Positions 9,403 to 18,997 of a DNA stretch of 64,000 nt are shown piece after piece. Numbering within the stretch: position 1 is the stretch's first letter; every line of letters begins with the position of its first letter. A model generated the notes under the pieces. It saw only the letters and a list, made by a program, of their open reading frames with translations, had not been told where the DNA came from and did not search any database. The stretch is from positions 1-64,000 of the forward strand of contig JBMSKF010000001.1 of the NCBI GenBank assembly GCA_049419605.1. The letters run 5' to 3'. The position numbers were made by a program, and so were the translations under genes. This DNA is from UBA970 sp049419605. GTDB lineage: Bacteria; Bacillota_I; Bacilli_A; RFN20; CAG-826.

Positions 9403-9599
9403 TTGAACTCACTTATGGTGTCGGTACCCAAGTTGAATTAAAAAAACCTCATCCTTGTTTATCGCGTTCCACTTTGTTTCTTGTCGTTAAAATCGGTGCA
9501 GATATAAAAATTAAATGCCTAGGGTGCGGCAATATTATCATGTTAAGTCGTGACCATTTTAATCATCGAATCCGAAAAATTCTACCACCCAAACCGTAA
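9399..9599 (+). CDS. DUF951 family small protein
   Basis: A 66-residue basic protein with the family hallmarks KKPHPCLS near the N-terminus and IKIKCLGCG in the middle; the three cysteines look like a small metal site. DUF951 proteins are common in Firmicutes, often beside ychF (as yyzM in Bacillus), and have no established function. Here ychF is 5 kb downstream, separated by the ABC genes and csp. The start overlaps the miaA stop; GAGGAG at 9384-9389 is a suitable Shine-Dalgarno. Confidence 0.85.
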   Translation: MIELTYGVGTQVELKKPHPCLSRSTLFLVVKIGADIKIKCLGCGNIIMLSRDHFNHRIRKILPPKP

Positions 9600-9623
9600 A
9601 TTAAATCCCTATTTATATGGGAG

Positions 9624-11408
9624 ATGAAACTACAGCATCTATCATTACATTATTTTCAGCATCATAAAAAGAAAGTCATCTTTCGTCGTTTAAATTTTGA
9701 ATTACCAGACCAAGGTGTCATCACGATTACGGGTGATTCAGGCATTGGTAAATCTTCATTACTTAAAGTGCTTGCAAAAATCTTGAAACCAACTCATGGA
9801 AAAGTCATTTATCCTTCAAAGGTAAAAGGATTACTTCCACTCTATTTATCTGATCAATTATCTTTAGTTCCTCATTGGAAAGTAAAAGAATATCTTCAAA
9901 CGCCCACTCAACAAGAACAAGCACGACGATTAGGTTTTGATAACAGTGAATTCAACAAAAGTTTTCATCAGCTTTCCATTGGTCAACAAGTTCGTTTAAA
10001 AGTCATTCTTTTTTTAAATCAACCCGCTTCAATCTATTTAATCGACGAACCAACACATGCACTGGATGAGAATAATCGTAGAAAAATCATTGAATTTCTT
10101 AAAGAACAATCCCAAGAAAAATGTTTGATTATTGCCACTCATGATCAGATGCTGATTGCAAGTTGTGATGTTGAAATACAAATGAGTTCAAGTTTTAAAA
10201 CTATAATAAAAAAGCATCAAACTTTACCTTTAGAAGTCACTGAAGTGAATAAAAGCAATTCCGTATTTCATTATTCTTGGAAGCACTGGTTAAAAAAACT
10301 AACAAGATTATATCGAGTTGGCCCGATTGGGGTTTTGATGTCTTTTGCATTGGTAGTGATTCAAGTTGCAATTTACCTTACTTTGCTACTGACATTTCAA
10401 TTTCAAGAACAAATGAATCAATACAATAGGCTAGTAACCCATGATCCTTGGATTGAAGTTGTTGAAAATCAAACCATTCCTATTCATGATTCACCTTTCC
10501 AATTAGTGAAATATATTTATCCTCGTCAAGAAAGTTTTAGTGTTCTATTTCAAAATTCAACGACTGCTCAATGGCTGATTGATATTTCCGATTGGTTCCC
10601 CAAATTCATCAAGATAGATGGCGTCGAAGTTCTTGTACGATTTGTTGATTTACCTTTTGATGATCAACATATTTCAACTGCTTGGATTTATCCCAAAAAA
10701 CCATTACCCTATCAACTTCAAATATCCACCATTCATTTGCCATTTTTTGATCAACCTTTACATTTTTCTGGACCGATACGGATGTTCCAAATGCGAACGC
10801 CAATCAGTTGGTTTGAATCCCATCAATTATTACTTTCATATTGGCAATGGCTAAGCATTTTGTCGAATCAGAAAACAATATTTGAGGAACAGCTTACGAG
10901 TTACCTCAATATATATTTAGAGTTATTGCCTCCATCTACAGCATTGATCTATGAACCTAATGCTGTCATCAGACTGCAACTTCAATCCATGGCGTCTCAG
11001 ACTTGGCAATTTACAATTCCAAGTGAAATTGCTTATCCACTTATCTCTCCTTTAATGGAACCTCTTCTGAATAGTCTTCCTTTTTTAATTATGATTTTGT
11101 TAATCATTTGGAGTGTTTTATGGTGGTCAAAATTTCATTGGATTTATCAACAGCATTATCGTGATTGGCAGTGGATGTTGATGTTCCATCAAAAAATTAA
11201 AACTATATGGATTCACCTTACAAAAAGGGTCACGTTCCAATCATCGATGCTAGAGGCGGTAAGTTTGGTTTTTGCCACGCTTTTTATTTTGATTCAACCT
11301 TGGTTACCTATCCCCAGTTTGAATATATTCATCTTTATTCAAATTGGAATTTGGTTATCACTACAATGCTTAAGAAATTTCATTAGTAATTGGTTTCAAT
11401 ATGCTTGA
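9624..11408 (+). CDS. ABC ATPase-permease fusion (MacB/FtsX-like), first of pair
   Basis: A 594-residue single-chain transporter half. The ATPase domain comes first (about 1-195) with Walker A GDSGIGKSS (37-45), a Q-loop Gln near 78, an atypical signature LSIGQQ (117-122), Walker B IYLIDEP ending in the catalytic Glu (142), and H-loop His 173. A transmembrane helix (about 230-256), an extracytoplasmic domain of about 225 residues and three C-terminal helices (about 486-502, 545-560, 565-582) give the 1+3 MacB/FtsX topology. It overlaps the next ABC gene by 8 bases, so a heterodimer is likely. Substrate is unknown; such pumps usually export or extract lipids or peptides rather than import solutes. 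Confidence 0.8.
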   Translation: MKLQHLSLHYFQHHKKKVIFRRLNFELPDQGVITITGDSGIGKSSLLKVLAKILKPTHGKVIYPSKVKGLLPLYLSDQLSLVPHWKVKEYLQTPTQQEQARRLGFDNSEFNKSFHQLSIGQQVRLKVILFLNQPASIYLIDEPTHALDENNRRKIIEFLKEQSQEKCLIIATHDQMLIASCDVEIQMSSSFKTIIKKHQTLPLEVTEVNKSNSVFHYSWKHWLKKLTRLYRVGPIGVLMSFALVVIQVAIYLTLLLTFQFQEQMNQYNRLVTHDPWIEVVENQTIPIHDSPFQLVKYIYPRQESFSVLFQNSTTAQWLIDISDWFPKFIKIDGVEVLVRFVDLPFDDQHISTAWIYPKKPLPYQLQISTIHLPFFDQPLHFSGPIRMFQMRTPISWFESHQLLLSYWQWLSILSNQKTIFEEQLTSYLNIYLELLPPSTALIYEPNAVIRLQLQSMASQTWQFTIPSEIAYPLISPLMEPLLNSLPFLIMILLIIWSVLWWSKFHWIYQQHYRDWQWMLMFHQKIKTIWIHLTKRVTFQSSMLEAVSLVFATLFILIQPWLPIPSLNIFIFIQIGIWLSLQCLRNFISNWFQYA

Positions 11409-14007
11409 AGCAATCGATTTAGAAAAACGTTTTAATGATCAAATTATTTTTAATCATCTTTCATTTCAACTACCTAATCATGGTTTAATTTTATTGACAG
11501 GACCGAGTGGTAGTGGAAAAACCACTTTATTAAAAATCCTTCAACTCAATTTAGATTTTCTTGGCCAATTAAAGTTTGATGGAATTGATTTGAATCGTCT
11601 CACTTTAAATCAAAAAAATGCCTTTAGAATGCAATTCATTTCTTCGGTTAAACAAGAAGTAAAACTCATTGAACATGCAACTGTTCAAGAACATCTCTCA
11701 ATTTTGCAACACCTAAAAGGTCATTATCAACGACCTCTGGTTAAACAAAGTATTGAACAATTTCTTAGAGAAGTTAATCCACAGCAAAAGGTGAAAAGTT
11801 TATCTAGAGGTCAACAGCAACGTTTTGCAATTTTATTAGCATGTATTGGGAATACAAAATTATTGTTGCTCGATGAACCGACAACAGGTTTGGATTTTCA
11901 AAATCGAAAGCAAATTTATCATTTACTTGAGAAGTTAAAATCTGAACAACTGATTATCATGAGTTCACATCAGGCAATCGAGGATGGTTTGATTCCAGAA
12001 GTACACCTAATATTACCCAAACCAATCCAAACTCGCTTTCAAATCGATAAAAAGAAAGGAAAATTAATCCCAACTAATTCGCCAACTAAATGGCCACTTG
12101 CTTGGTATTGGCGATTCCATTTTCGCCAACGTCAATTTCAAAGATTTAGGAAAAGAATGGTTCTTTCGCAAACCTTTGTAGTTGCGACCTTAGGGGTCAT
12201 GATGTCATTGATGATGGTAATTGGAAAAGAAATGTTAAGAATTACCAATACGATGATTGGAGGTGAGTACCAATATGTTAAGCCTATATTCCAAAGAAGC
12301 ATTGAACTTGAATCAACGATGCCCACCGAATCAATTTTTAAAGACTTACCATTGAAATTCGAATTGAGGAGTTTTTATGATGAAGATTATTTTGAGCGAT
12401 TAAAACCTTACCATCAATTTTATATTGAAGATAAAGGCTTTGAAATTATCCTAAAAGACATTCATTTAGGCTTGGTCAATTATGTAGAAAATTCAATTCC
12501 CTTTACACCGCCTCAAGCCATGGCAACGTTGACCGAGCAAGACTTCATTCTAGGTGTCCAAACGCATCACCTTAAATTGTTAGCCCAAGCTCTAAACTGT
12601 TTTCCTACAAAGATCTCTATTAATCAAACGTTATATAATTCCCCTTTACCTGTTTATTTTAAAATTTATGTTCCTGAATGGCAGTATTGGGATCAAACGG
12701 TGATTGAACTTAAGCAAATTGAAATAACAGATGAACCCCAATGGTTTCATACCAACGATGATTATGCAAAAACCTTTTATGAAGATCGATTAAGATTGCC
12801 AACCAGAGGCATTGAAGAATATTACGAGTTTCAACCTTGGAGAGTTGCCAAAACGATGATGATGCAGGTGAATGACGATAACGAATTATTATCTATGTGG
12901 TTACAAGATGAATCCTGGAAACATTATCACTTAAAGAAGCATATTCGATTAGGTTGGCAAATTTACAAAAGTGAAATTCCAAGGTTAGGATTTCCCACCT
13001 TTGAAGATAAAATAAAAACCTTTCATTACCATTCTAATCTTGGGTATCATTACTTTCCAGATCAAAAGTTAAGTGGATTTTCCCAACCGATATTCTTTCA
13101 TCCAAATGCTAACGGCAATGTCATGTATTTAGAGACCTTAAAAAAGTTAGTTGAACCTTTTTCTTGGTTGAATGTCGTTCCGCCTTCAAAAACCTCCATT
13201 GGATATATACTCACCAATCCAGGTTCGAGTATGAAACTCAAAACAGATGAAACGCTATCTAACTTATCAGTTAATGAAATCATGGTATCCGCCAGCTTAC
13301 TTCAATTTTGGAATTTAAATGTTGGTGAAAAAGTTTATATTAACCATGGTACATACCCTGACTTAAATGAGACGGGTACTATTTTTGAAACTACTCAATC
13401 CATGCTCACGATTGTAGATGTGATTGACATGGATGGGTTTTGGCTTTTTCACCATCCGCATTGGTTAACACTTTGGTTGATGAAGTATGCGTTCATTCCT
13501 AGTAATCTTTTGGAACCAGAGGCTTGGATTTTTTATCAACAAGTTTTAACACCTAATGGATATCAATCATTGAACCCTCTAAAAGAAGTTGAAAGTTCCA
13601 TTCATGAGATCCAGCTCAATTTAATTCTAGCAACTGGGATTTGGTTATTCTTTATTGGTATACCATTATTCATATTATTTTTTTATTATGCAATTCAATC
13701 CCTTATCGCTGATATTGATCAATTAACAACCCTCAAAGGGTTTGGATCCCCTTGGTCTTATATCCAGCAATGGTATGGTATTAAATTTAAGCTGATTGCA
13801 ATTGAGGTGAGCATTCCTACCCTTTTACTATTGATTTTCATGGATTATTTACTTAAGAGGTGGTTAGGCGAATACTTTTTTCTCACATTAAGTTATCAAA
13901 TACCACTTGAGACAATATTGCTATTTATCTTGATTACAATGTTGTTTTATCTCGTTTCAAAGCAAATTCAAATGAAGATATTATCCGTCAATTTTAAAAA
14001 TATTTAA
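11401..14007 (+). CDS. ABC ATPase-permease fusion (MacB/FtsX-like), second of pair
   Basis: An 868-residue partner with a canonical ATPase: Walker A GPSGSGKTT (34-42), signature LSRGQQ (134-139), Walker B LLLLDEPTTGLD (154-165) and H-loop in SSHQ. One transmembrane helix (about 262-284) is followed by a very large extracytoplasmic region (about 285-740) and three C-terminal helices (about 742-768, 796-818, 834-853). It starts inside the end of the first fusion gene (ATGCTTGA). The outer domain is about twice the size of its partner's, so the pair is asymmetric. No substrate-specific neighbour is visible. Confidence 0.82.
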   Translation: MLEAIDLEKRFNDQIIFNHLSFQLPNHGLILLTGPSGSGKTTLLKILQLNLDFLGQLKFDGIDLNRLTLNQKNAFRMQFISSVKQEVKLIEHATVQEHLSILQHLKGHYQRPLVKQSIEQFLREVNPQQKVKSLSRGQQQRFAILLACIGNTKLLLLDEPTTGLDFQNRKQIYHLLEKLKSEQLIIMSSHQAIEDGLIPEVHLILPKPIQTRFQIDKKKGKLIPTNSPTKWPLAWYWRFHFRQRQFQRFRKRMVLSQTFVVATLGVMMSLMMVIGKEMLRITNTMIGGEYQYVKPIFQRSIELESTMPTESIFKDLPLKFELRSFYDEDYFERLKPYHQFYIEDKGFEIILKDIHLGLVNYVENSIPFTPPQAMATLTEQDFILGVQTHHLKLLAQALNCFPTKISINQTLYNSPLPVYFKIYVPEWQYWDQTVIELKQIEITDEPQWFHTNDDYAKTFYEDRLRLPTRGIEEYYEFQPWRVAKTMMMQVNDDNELLSMWLQDESWKHYHLKKHIRLGWQIYKSEIPRLGFPTFEDKIKTFHYHSNLGYHYFPDQKLSGFSQPIFFHPNANGNVMYLETLKKLVEPFSWLNVVPPSKTSIGYILTNPGSSMKLKTDETLSNLSVNEIMVSASLLQFWNLNVGEKVYINHGTYPDLNETGTIFETTQSMLTIVDVIDMDGFWLFHHPHWLTLWLMKYAFIPSNLLEPEAWIFYQQVLTPNGYQSLNPLKEVESSIHEIQLNLILATGIWLFFIGIPLFILFFYYAIQSLIADIDQLTTLKGFGSPWSYIQQWYGIKFKLIAIEVSIPTLLLLIFMDYLLKRWLGEYFFLTLSYQIPLETILLFILITMLFYLVSKQIQMKILSVNFKNI

Positions 14008-14037
14008 AAATCCACTATCTTTTTAATTTACTTGTGG

Positions 14038-14043
14038 TATTAT
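14038..14043 (+). promoter_or_regulatory. Extended -10 upstream of csp
   Basis: TATTAT preceded by TGG (extended -10). The start would leave a leader of roughly 55 bases before the csp ATG, with GAAAGG at 14087-14092 as a possible ribosome site. A weak GTAG...CTAC hairpin can form in the leader, a plausible place for cold-responsive folding. No clear -35 is seen. Confidence 0.4.
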
Positions 14044-14104
14044 CTTTTGCGTAGCAGCAAAATGTTAGCTCCTACTAATACTAATTGAAAGGTTTAGGTT
14101 TTCG

Positions 14105-14308
14105 ATGAAAGGCTCAGTCAAGATGTTCAACAAAGAAAAAGGCTACGGCTTCATTCGCACTGAAGACGGAAAAGATGTCTTTTTCCATCATTCTTCGATT
14201 CTTATGGACGGTTACAAAACCGCCGAAACTGGTGAACCAGTTGAATTCGAAGTTGAAGATTCCGATCGTGGTCCACGCGCCAAAAATATTAAAAAGTTAC
14301 CTCGGTAA
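14105..14308 (+). CDS. Cold-shock domain protein
   Basis: A 67-residue single-stranded nucleic-acid-binding protein of the CspA family. RNP1 is KGYGFI (12-17) and RNP2 is VFFHH (26-30), and the size is typical. It acts as an RNA chaperone or antiterminator in the cytoplasm. It is monocistronic: its own promoter and a leader of about 55 bases precede it, and a strong terminator follows 24 bases after the stop. Confidence 0.95.
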   Translation: MKGSVKMFNKEKGYGFIRTEDGKDVFFHHSSILMDGYKTAETGEPVEFEVEDSDRGPRAKNIKKLPR

Positions 14309-14332
14309 TTTTTAATAAAATAGTGCTAAGAC

Positions 14333-14358
14333 AAAAGTCGCCCTAGGGCGACTTTTTT
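14333..14358 (+). terminator. Intrinsic terminator after csp
   Basis: Perfect inverted repeat AAAAGTCGCCC / GGGCGACTTTT with a 2-base centre, followed by a T run. It ends the csp transcript just before ychF. Confidence 0.93.
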
Positions 14359-14401
14359 ATTTCATTCGTTGGTTATTTCCTTTATAATGATTGAGGTCAA
14401 T

Positions 14402-15505
14402 ATGGGATTAAAAGCTGGAATCGTTGGGTTACCTAACGTCGGTAAATCAACTTTATTTAATGCAATTACAAACGCTTCAGTCGAAGCGGCAAATTATCCT
14501 TTTGCGACGATCAACCCTAACACGGGTGTAGTGGCAGTTCAAGACGAAAGGTTAACCTTTCTTTCGCAATTATTTAAACCTAAAAAAACCATTTCAACAA
14601 CGGTTGAGTTCGTAGATATTGCAGGATTAGTGAAAGGTGCCGCTAAAGGAGAAGGGTTGGGGAATCAATTCCTTGCAGCCATTCGCGAAGCAGATGCCAT
14701 TGTTCAAGTCGTGCGTTGTTTTGATTCAGCGGAAATTATTCACGTTGAAAACTCGGTTAATCCAGAACGAGATATGGATATCATAAATCTTGAACTCATT
14801 CTTGCCGATTTAGATGCCATTCAAAGAAGGTTAGATAAAGTTAATTCTAAAGCCAGAGGAAATGACAAGCAGGCCATTGCTGAATTAGCGATGTTACAAG
14901 TGTTAAAACCTCAATTAATGGATGGTATTCCTGCTCGCCTTACTTCGCTCACACAAGATCAAAGAAATCTACTTAATCAAGAATACCAATTGCTCACGAA
15001 CAAACCAATTTTATATGTTGCGAACATTTCAGAGGATGGCTATGGGCAATTAGATACCAATGCCTACTATCAACAAGTCCTCAAACGGGCCTCGAAAGAA
15101 GGGGCACAAGTGGTCGCTATTTCTTGCGAAATTGAATCACAAATTTCAAAATTAAATGATGTTGAAAAAAAGGAATTTTTAGCAACGCTTGGAATTCCTG
15201 AACCCGGTTTAAATCCACTGGTAAGAGCAACCTACAAATTGTTAAAACTTGCCACTTACTTTACGGTTGGTGAAGACGAATGCAGAGCCTGGACATTCCA
15301 TCAAGGCATGACCGCTCCACAAGCTGCTGGCGTCATTCACACTGATTTTGAAAAAGGATTTATCAAAGCTGAAATCTATCACTATGATGATATTTATAAA
15401 CTTAAATCTGAAACTGCCGTTAAAGAAGCTGGTAAATTAAGAATGGAAGGAAAGGAATATATCGTAAAAGATGGAGACATCATCTTTTTCCGATTTAACG
15501 TATAA
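14402..15505 (+). CDS. ychF: Ribosome-binding ATPase YchF (OLA1 family)
   Basis: Obg-family P-loop protein that prefers ATP and binds ribosomes. It has G1 GLPNVGKSTLF (about 9), G3 DIAGLVKGA, and a C-terminal TGS-like domain with the family's VKDGDIIFFRFNV ending. An in-frame upstream ATG at 14369 would add residues with no counterpart in the family, so the ATG at 14402 (MGLKAGIVGLP) is chosen, giving 367 residues. A TATAAT at 14383-14388 and GAGG at 14393-14396 precede it. gltX follows after 2 bases. Confidence 0.96.
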   Translation: MGLKAGIVGLPNVGKSTLFNAITNASVEAANYPFATINPNTGVVAVQDERLTFLSQLFKPKKTISTTVEFVDIAGLVKGAAKGEGLGNQFLAAIREADAIVQVVRCFDSAEIIHVENSVNPERDMDIINLELILADLDAIQRRLDKVNSKARGNDKQAIAELAMLQVLKPQLMDGIPARLTSLTQDQRNLLNQEYQLLTNKPILYVANISEDGYGQLDTNAYYQQVLKRASKEGAQVVAISCEIESQISKLNDVEKKEFLATLGIPEPGLNPLVRATYKLLKLATYFTVGEDECRAWTFHQGMTAPQAAGVIHTDFEKGFIKAEIYHYDDIYKLKSETAVKEAGKLRMEGKEYIVKDGDIIFFRFNV

Positions 15506-15507
15506 CT

Positions 15508-16956
15508 ATGCTAGACCCAAAAAAAATTCGTGTTCGTTACGCTCCTTCACCGACTGGTTTTTTACATATTGGCGGCGCTCGTAGTGCCTTGTTCAATTAT
15601 TTATTTGCAAAGAAAAATCAAGGTAGATTTATTATTCGCATTGAAGACACTGACATTGAACGTAACGTTGCAGGTGGAGAAGTAAGTCAAATTAGAGACC
15701 TTAAATGGTTAGGCATTATTCCTGATGAATCACCATTAGAACCGAATCCGCAATATGCACCATATCGGCAAATGGAACGTTTAAACACCTATCAACAATA
15801 TGCCCAACAATTGATTCAACAAGGTCATGCTTATCCATGTTATTGCTCAGAAGAAGAGTTAGAACGTTCTCGTGAAGAACAACTTTCCAGAGGCATTGCT
15901 GCCCCACAATATAATCGTCGTTGTCTCCATTTAACAAATGAAGAAAAAAATGCTTTGATTGCGGAAGGTCGAAAGCCTGTGATTCGTATCAAACTGGAAG
16001 ATCATTTAACGATTGCGTTTGAAGATATGGTAAGAGGTCCAGTTTCTTTTAATAACGATGATATTGGCGATTGGGTTTTAATTAAATCAAATGGAATTCC
16101 CACTTATAATTTTGCAGTGGTGATTGATGATTACTTAATGGATATTACGCATGTATTTCGTGGTGAAGAACATTTATCAAATACCCCCAAACAAATTCAA
16201 GTTTATCGCTATTTAAAATTTCCAATTCCTCAATTTGGCCATATGACGATTATTGTGAATGAACATGGTAAAAAGTTATCTAAACGGGATGCTTCAATTG
16301 TTCAATTTATGTCCCAATATCGTGATATGGGTTATTTACCAGAAGCAATTTTTAATTTCATTCTGTTATTAGGATGGTCACCTGAAGGAACTCAAGAAAT
16401 ATTCAGTAAAGATCAAGCGATTCAAGCTTTTGATGCAAAACGATTATCTTCATCCCCTTCCATGTTTGATCCACAAAAAATGAACTGGCTCAATAATTAT
16501 TACTTAAAGCAACTTTCTGATGAAGACTATTGGAAATTCATCCTACCTTTTATTTCAAAAGCAAATGGCGTAAATCAAATTCAAGAACAGGCTGTCAAAC
16601 AATTAGCCAAAACATTCAAAGAACAACTTGCTTATGGGTCACAAATATTGGAATTGGTAAAGCCAATTCTTGAACCAACTTTTACGTTTGATGAAGAAGC
16701 AAACTCATTGTTAAATAGCCCAGATGGTCAAAAGGCATTGAGTCTTTTTATTGATAAATTTTCACAATTACAAGATATTCAAGGCCAATATATCAAAGAT
16801 ATTTTCAAAGCAATTCAAATAGAAACTGGATTAAAAGGCAAAACCTTATTTATGCCAATAAGATTAAAGTTGACGGGTCAATTACACGGTGCTGAACTTG
16901 CTAATATCATTCCGATTCTTGGAAAAGAATTAACACTTAAACGGTTAAAAGCATGA
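15508..16956 (+). CDS. gltX: Glutamyl-tRNA synthetase
   Basis: Class I synthetase charging tRNA-Glu. HIGH appears as PSPTGFLHIGGARSALFN (about 14-31) and KMSKS as KLSKRDAS (about 250), and the 482-residue length is normal. In low-GC Gram-positives this enzyme is usually non-discriminating and also mischarges tRNA-Gln for GatCAB; no glnS is in the window, but the window cannot settle this. It starts 2 bases after ychF without a Shine-Dalgarno and overlaps argS by 4 bases. No T-box leader is visible. Confidence 0.96.
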   Translation: MLDPKKIRVRYAPSPTGFLHIGGARSALFNYLFAKKNQGRFIIRIEDTDIERNVAGGEVSQIRDLKWLGIIPDESPLEPNPQYAPYRQMERLNTYQQYAQQLIQQGHAYPCYCSEEELERSREEQLSRGIAAPQYNRRCLHLTNEEKNALIAEGRKPVIRIKLEDHLTIAFEDMVRGPVSFNNDDIGDWVLIKSNGIPTYNFAVVIDDYLMDITHVFRGEEHLSNTPKQIQVYRYLKFPIPQFGHMTIIVNEHGKKLSKRDASIVQFMSQYRDMGYLPEAIFNFILLLGWSPEGTQEIFSKDQAIQAFDAKRLSSSPSMFDPQKMNWLNNYYLKQLSDEDYWKFILPFISKANGVNQIQEQAVKQLAKTFKEQLAYGSQILELVKPILEPTFTFDEEANSLLNSPDGQKALSLFIDKFSQLQDIQGQYIKDIFKAIQIETGLKGKTLFMPIRLKLTGQLHGAELANIIPILGKELTLKRLKA

Positions 16957-18572
16957 TAGCGATTGAAACCTACCTTAAAGACTTATTGATAAAATCCTTA
17001 GCCCCACTCGGGTTACAGATTTCTCATGACGATATTGTGATTGAAAAAACCAAAGATCCTAAGTTTGGTGATTATGCAACGAATGTCTGTTTAAAATTTG
17101 CAAAGCAACTTAATGTAAAGCCAATTGAATTAGCGAAGCAATTAATCGTGCATCTACAAGACCAGCATGTGCAAAAAGTGGAAGTTGCAGGACCAGGCTT
17201 TTTGAATTTCTTTCTTAGAACTGAAACTTTAACTGCGGTCATTCAAGATATTTTTGCTAGTCTTGATGAATATGGAAAAAGCCAAATTGGTCTAGGAAAG
17301 CGTATCAATTTAGAATTTGTTTCTGCAAATCCTACTGGACCCATGCACGTTGCCCATGCTCGGGCTGCAGCACTTGGCGATGTCATCGCCACTTTGTTAA
17401 CCCAAGTTGGTTATCAAGTCACGCGTGAATATTACGTCAATGATGCGGGTGGACAAATTAAAAACTTAGCTTTATCGATCTTTCTACGTTATCGTGAGTT
17501 ACTCGGAGATGAAGTTACATTACCTGAAGATGGATATTTTGGAAAAGATATTATCGAAATTGCTAAAGAAATTAGACAGCAATTTGGCGATAACATCACT
17601 ATATTTGATGAAGCATTCTTTAAAAAAATTGGCGTCGAAAAGCAATTAAAAAGAATTCAAGACGATTTGATTTTAATGGGTGTACACTTTGATGTTTATC
17701 GTTCAGAACAAGATGTTAGAAATGAAGGCATCATTGAAAAAACAGTGGCAAAGCTATCACCCTTTATTTATCAAGATCAAGGTGCAACCTACTTAAAGAC
17801 GACTGCATTCGGTGATGATAAAGATCGGGTATTAATTAAGAGTGATGGTCAATTTACCTATTTCCTTCCCGATATCGCTTACCATCAAGACAAGTTATCA
17901 AGAAATCACAATCAACTGATTGATATTCTTGGTCCTGATCATCATGGTTATATTGCCAGAATGAAAGCAGCACTTGCGATGTTGGGATATACGCCAGATG
18001 CATTAGAAATCTTAGTGATGCAATTGGTAACTTTAACTGAAAATGGTGTCGAAGTGAAAATGAGTAAACGGACAGGAAAAGGCATTACTCTTCGAGATTT
18101 GGTTGAAGAAGTTGGTAAGGATGCCGCTCGTTATTTTATAGCCGCCAGATCGTTTCATAATCCTTTGGAATTTGATTTAGATCTCGCAAAAACGAAAAGT
18201 AATGTGAATCCACTGTATTATGCACAATATGCTCACGCAAGATTGCATTCCTTACTCGAAGCAGGTCAAGATTTAGGCTTTGATTTGACTGGTGAAGGTC
18301 TAAATTCCCAAGAAGAACTTGATTTATTGAAGCATTTGAGATTATTTCCTCAGACTGTTATTCAGGCTGCCAGCGCGCGTGAACCAAGTATGATTGCCCA
18401 ATACATTCAACAACTTGCAAGTTATACCCATAGTTTCTATACTATAAGGCGGGTTATCGACCGAGACCAACCCAAACTATCTGCTGCTAGACTTGCCCTT
18501 GTTAAAGCAAGTGCGCAAGTTCTAAAAAATAGTTTGAAAATGTTTGGGATCGACGCGCTCAATAAAATGTAA
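16953..18572 (+). CDS. argS: Arginyl-tRNA synthetase
   Basis: Class I synthetase for arginine. N-terminal tRNA-binding domain, HIGH-type motif ANPTGPMHVAHARAA (about 126), KMSKR at MSKRTGKG (about 370) and a C-terminal DALR anticodon domain. The 539 residues are typical. The ATG overlaps the gltX stop (ATGATAG), so translation is coupled. rpoE follows 16 bases later with its own good Shine-Dalgarno. Confidence 0.97.
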   Translation: MIAIETYLKDLLIKSLAPLGLQISHDDIVIEKTKDPKFGDYATNVCLKFAKQLNVKPIELAKQLIVHLQDQHVQKVEVAGPGFLNFFLRTETLTAVIQDIFASLDEYGKSQIGLGKRINLEFVSANPTGPMHVAHARAAALGDVIATLLTQVGYQVTREYYVNDAGGQIKNLALSIFLRYRELLGDEVTLPEDGYFGKDIIEIAKEIRQQFGDNITIFDEAFFKKIGVEKQLKRIQDDLILMGVHFDVYRSEQDVRNEGIIEKTVAKLSPFIYQDQGATYLKTTAFGDDKDRVLIKSDGQFTYFLPDIAYHQDKLSRNHNQLIDILGPDHHGYIARMKAALAMLGYTPDALEILVMQLVTLTENGVEVKMSKRTGKGITLRDLVEEVGKDAARYFIAARSFHNPLEFDLDLAKTKSNVNPLYYAQYAHARLHSLLEAGQDLGFDLTGEGLNSQEELDLLKHLRLFPQTVIQAASAREPSMIAQYIQQLASYTHSFYTIRRVIDRDQPKLSAARLALVKASAQVLKNSLKMFGIDALNKM

Positions 18573-18588
18573 GAAAAAGGAGCATCAT

Positions 18589-18960
18589 ATGCCAAAATCT
18601 ATGCTAGAACTTGCCCACGAGTTTATTGTTGCAAAAAAGAAGGCAGTCACCTTTAAAGACATTTGGGCTTACGTCCAAAAGCAAACGGATGAAAAAGAAA
18701 CCCTTCAATTAGGTCGATTTTATAAGTTACTCACCTTGGATGGTCGTTTTGTTGCGCTTGGTAGTAATAAATGGGATTTAAAAGCTCGCTACACTTTCAA
18801 AGAGTTGTATGATGATGCTAGAGGTGTGTTCCGTGAAGTTGAAGGAACTGAAGAAGGTGGAGATGAATCCGAAAATGATCCGTTTGAGGAAGATGAGGAT
18901 TCAGAGGATAGTGAAGATGACGAAAAACCAAAAAAGCGTAAAACCGAAGACGAAGATTAA
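18589..18960 (+). CDS. rpoE: DNA-directed RNA polymerase delta subunit
   Basis: Gram-positive-specific RNA polymerase subunit that helps release nucleic acid and recycle core enzyme. The 123 residues show the HARE-HTH domain (about 1-80) followed by a strongly acidic, low-complexity tail (about 85-123), the family signature. An upstream TTG at 18544 lies inside argS; the ATG at 18589 has AAAAAGGAG 6 bases before it and gives the usual start. fba follows after 37 bases with no terminator between. Confidence 0.95.
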   Translation: MPKSMLELAHEFIVAKKKAVTFKDIWAYVQKQTDEKETLQLGRFYKLLTLDGRFVALGSNKWDLKARYTFKELYDDARGVFREVEGTEEGGDESENDPFEEDEDSEDSEDDEKPKKRKTEDED

Positions 18961-18997
18961 TTAAGAAATTAAATTAAACAGAAAGAAGGACATCAAA

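Noticed and set aside
14369..14401. Upstream ATG for ychF
   Set aside because: It adds eleven residues absent from the family and covers the TATAAT; MGLKAGIVGLP at 14402 is the usual start.
18544..18588. Upstream TTG start for rpoE
   Set aside because: It lies inside argS; the ATG at 18589 has AAAAAGGAG and gives the normal N-terminus.
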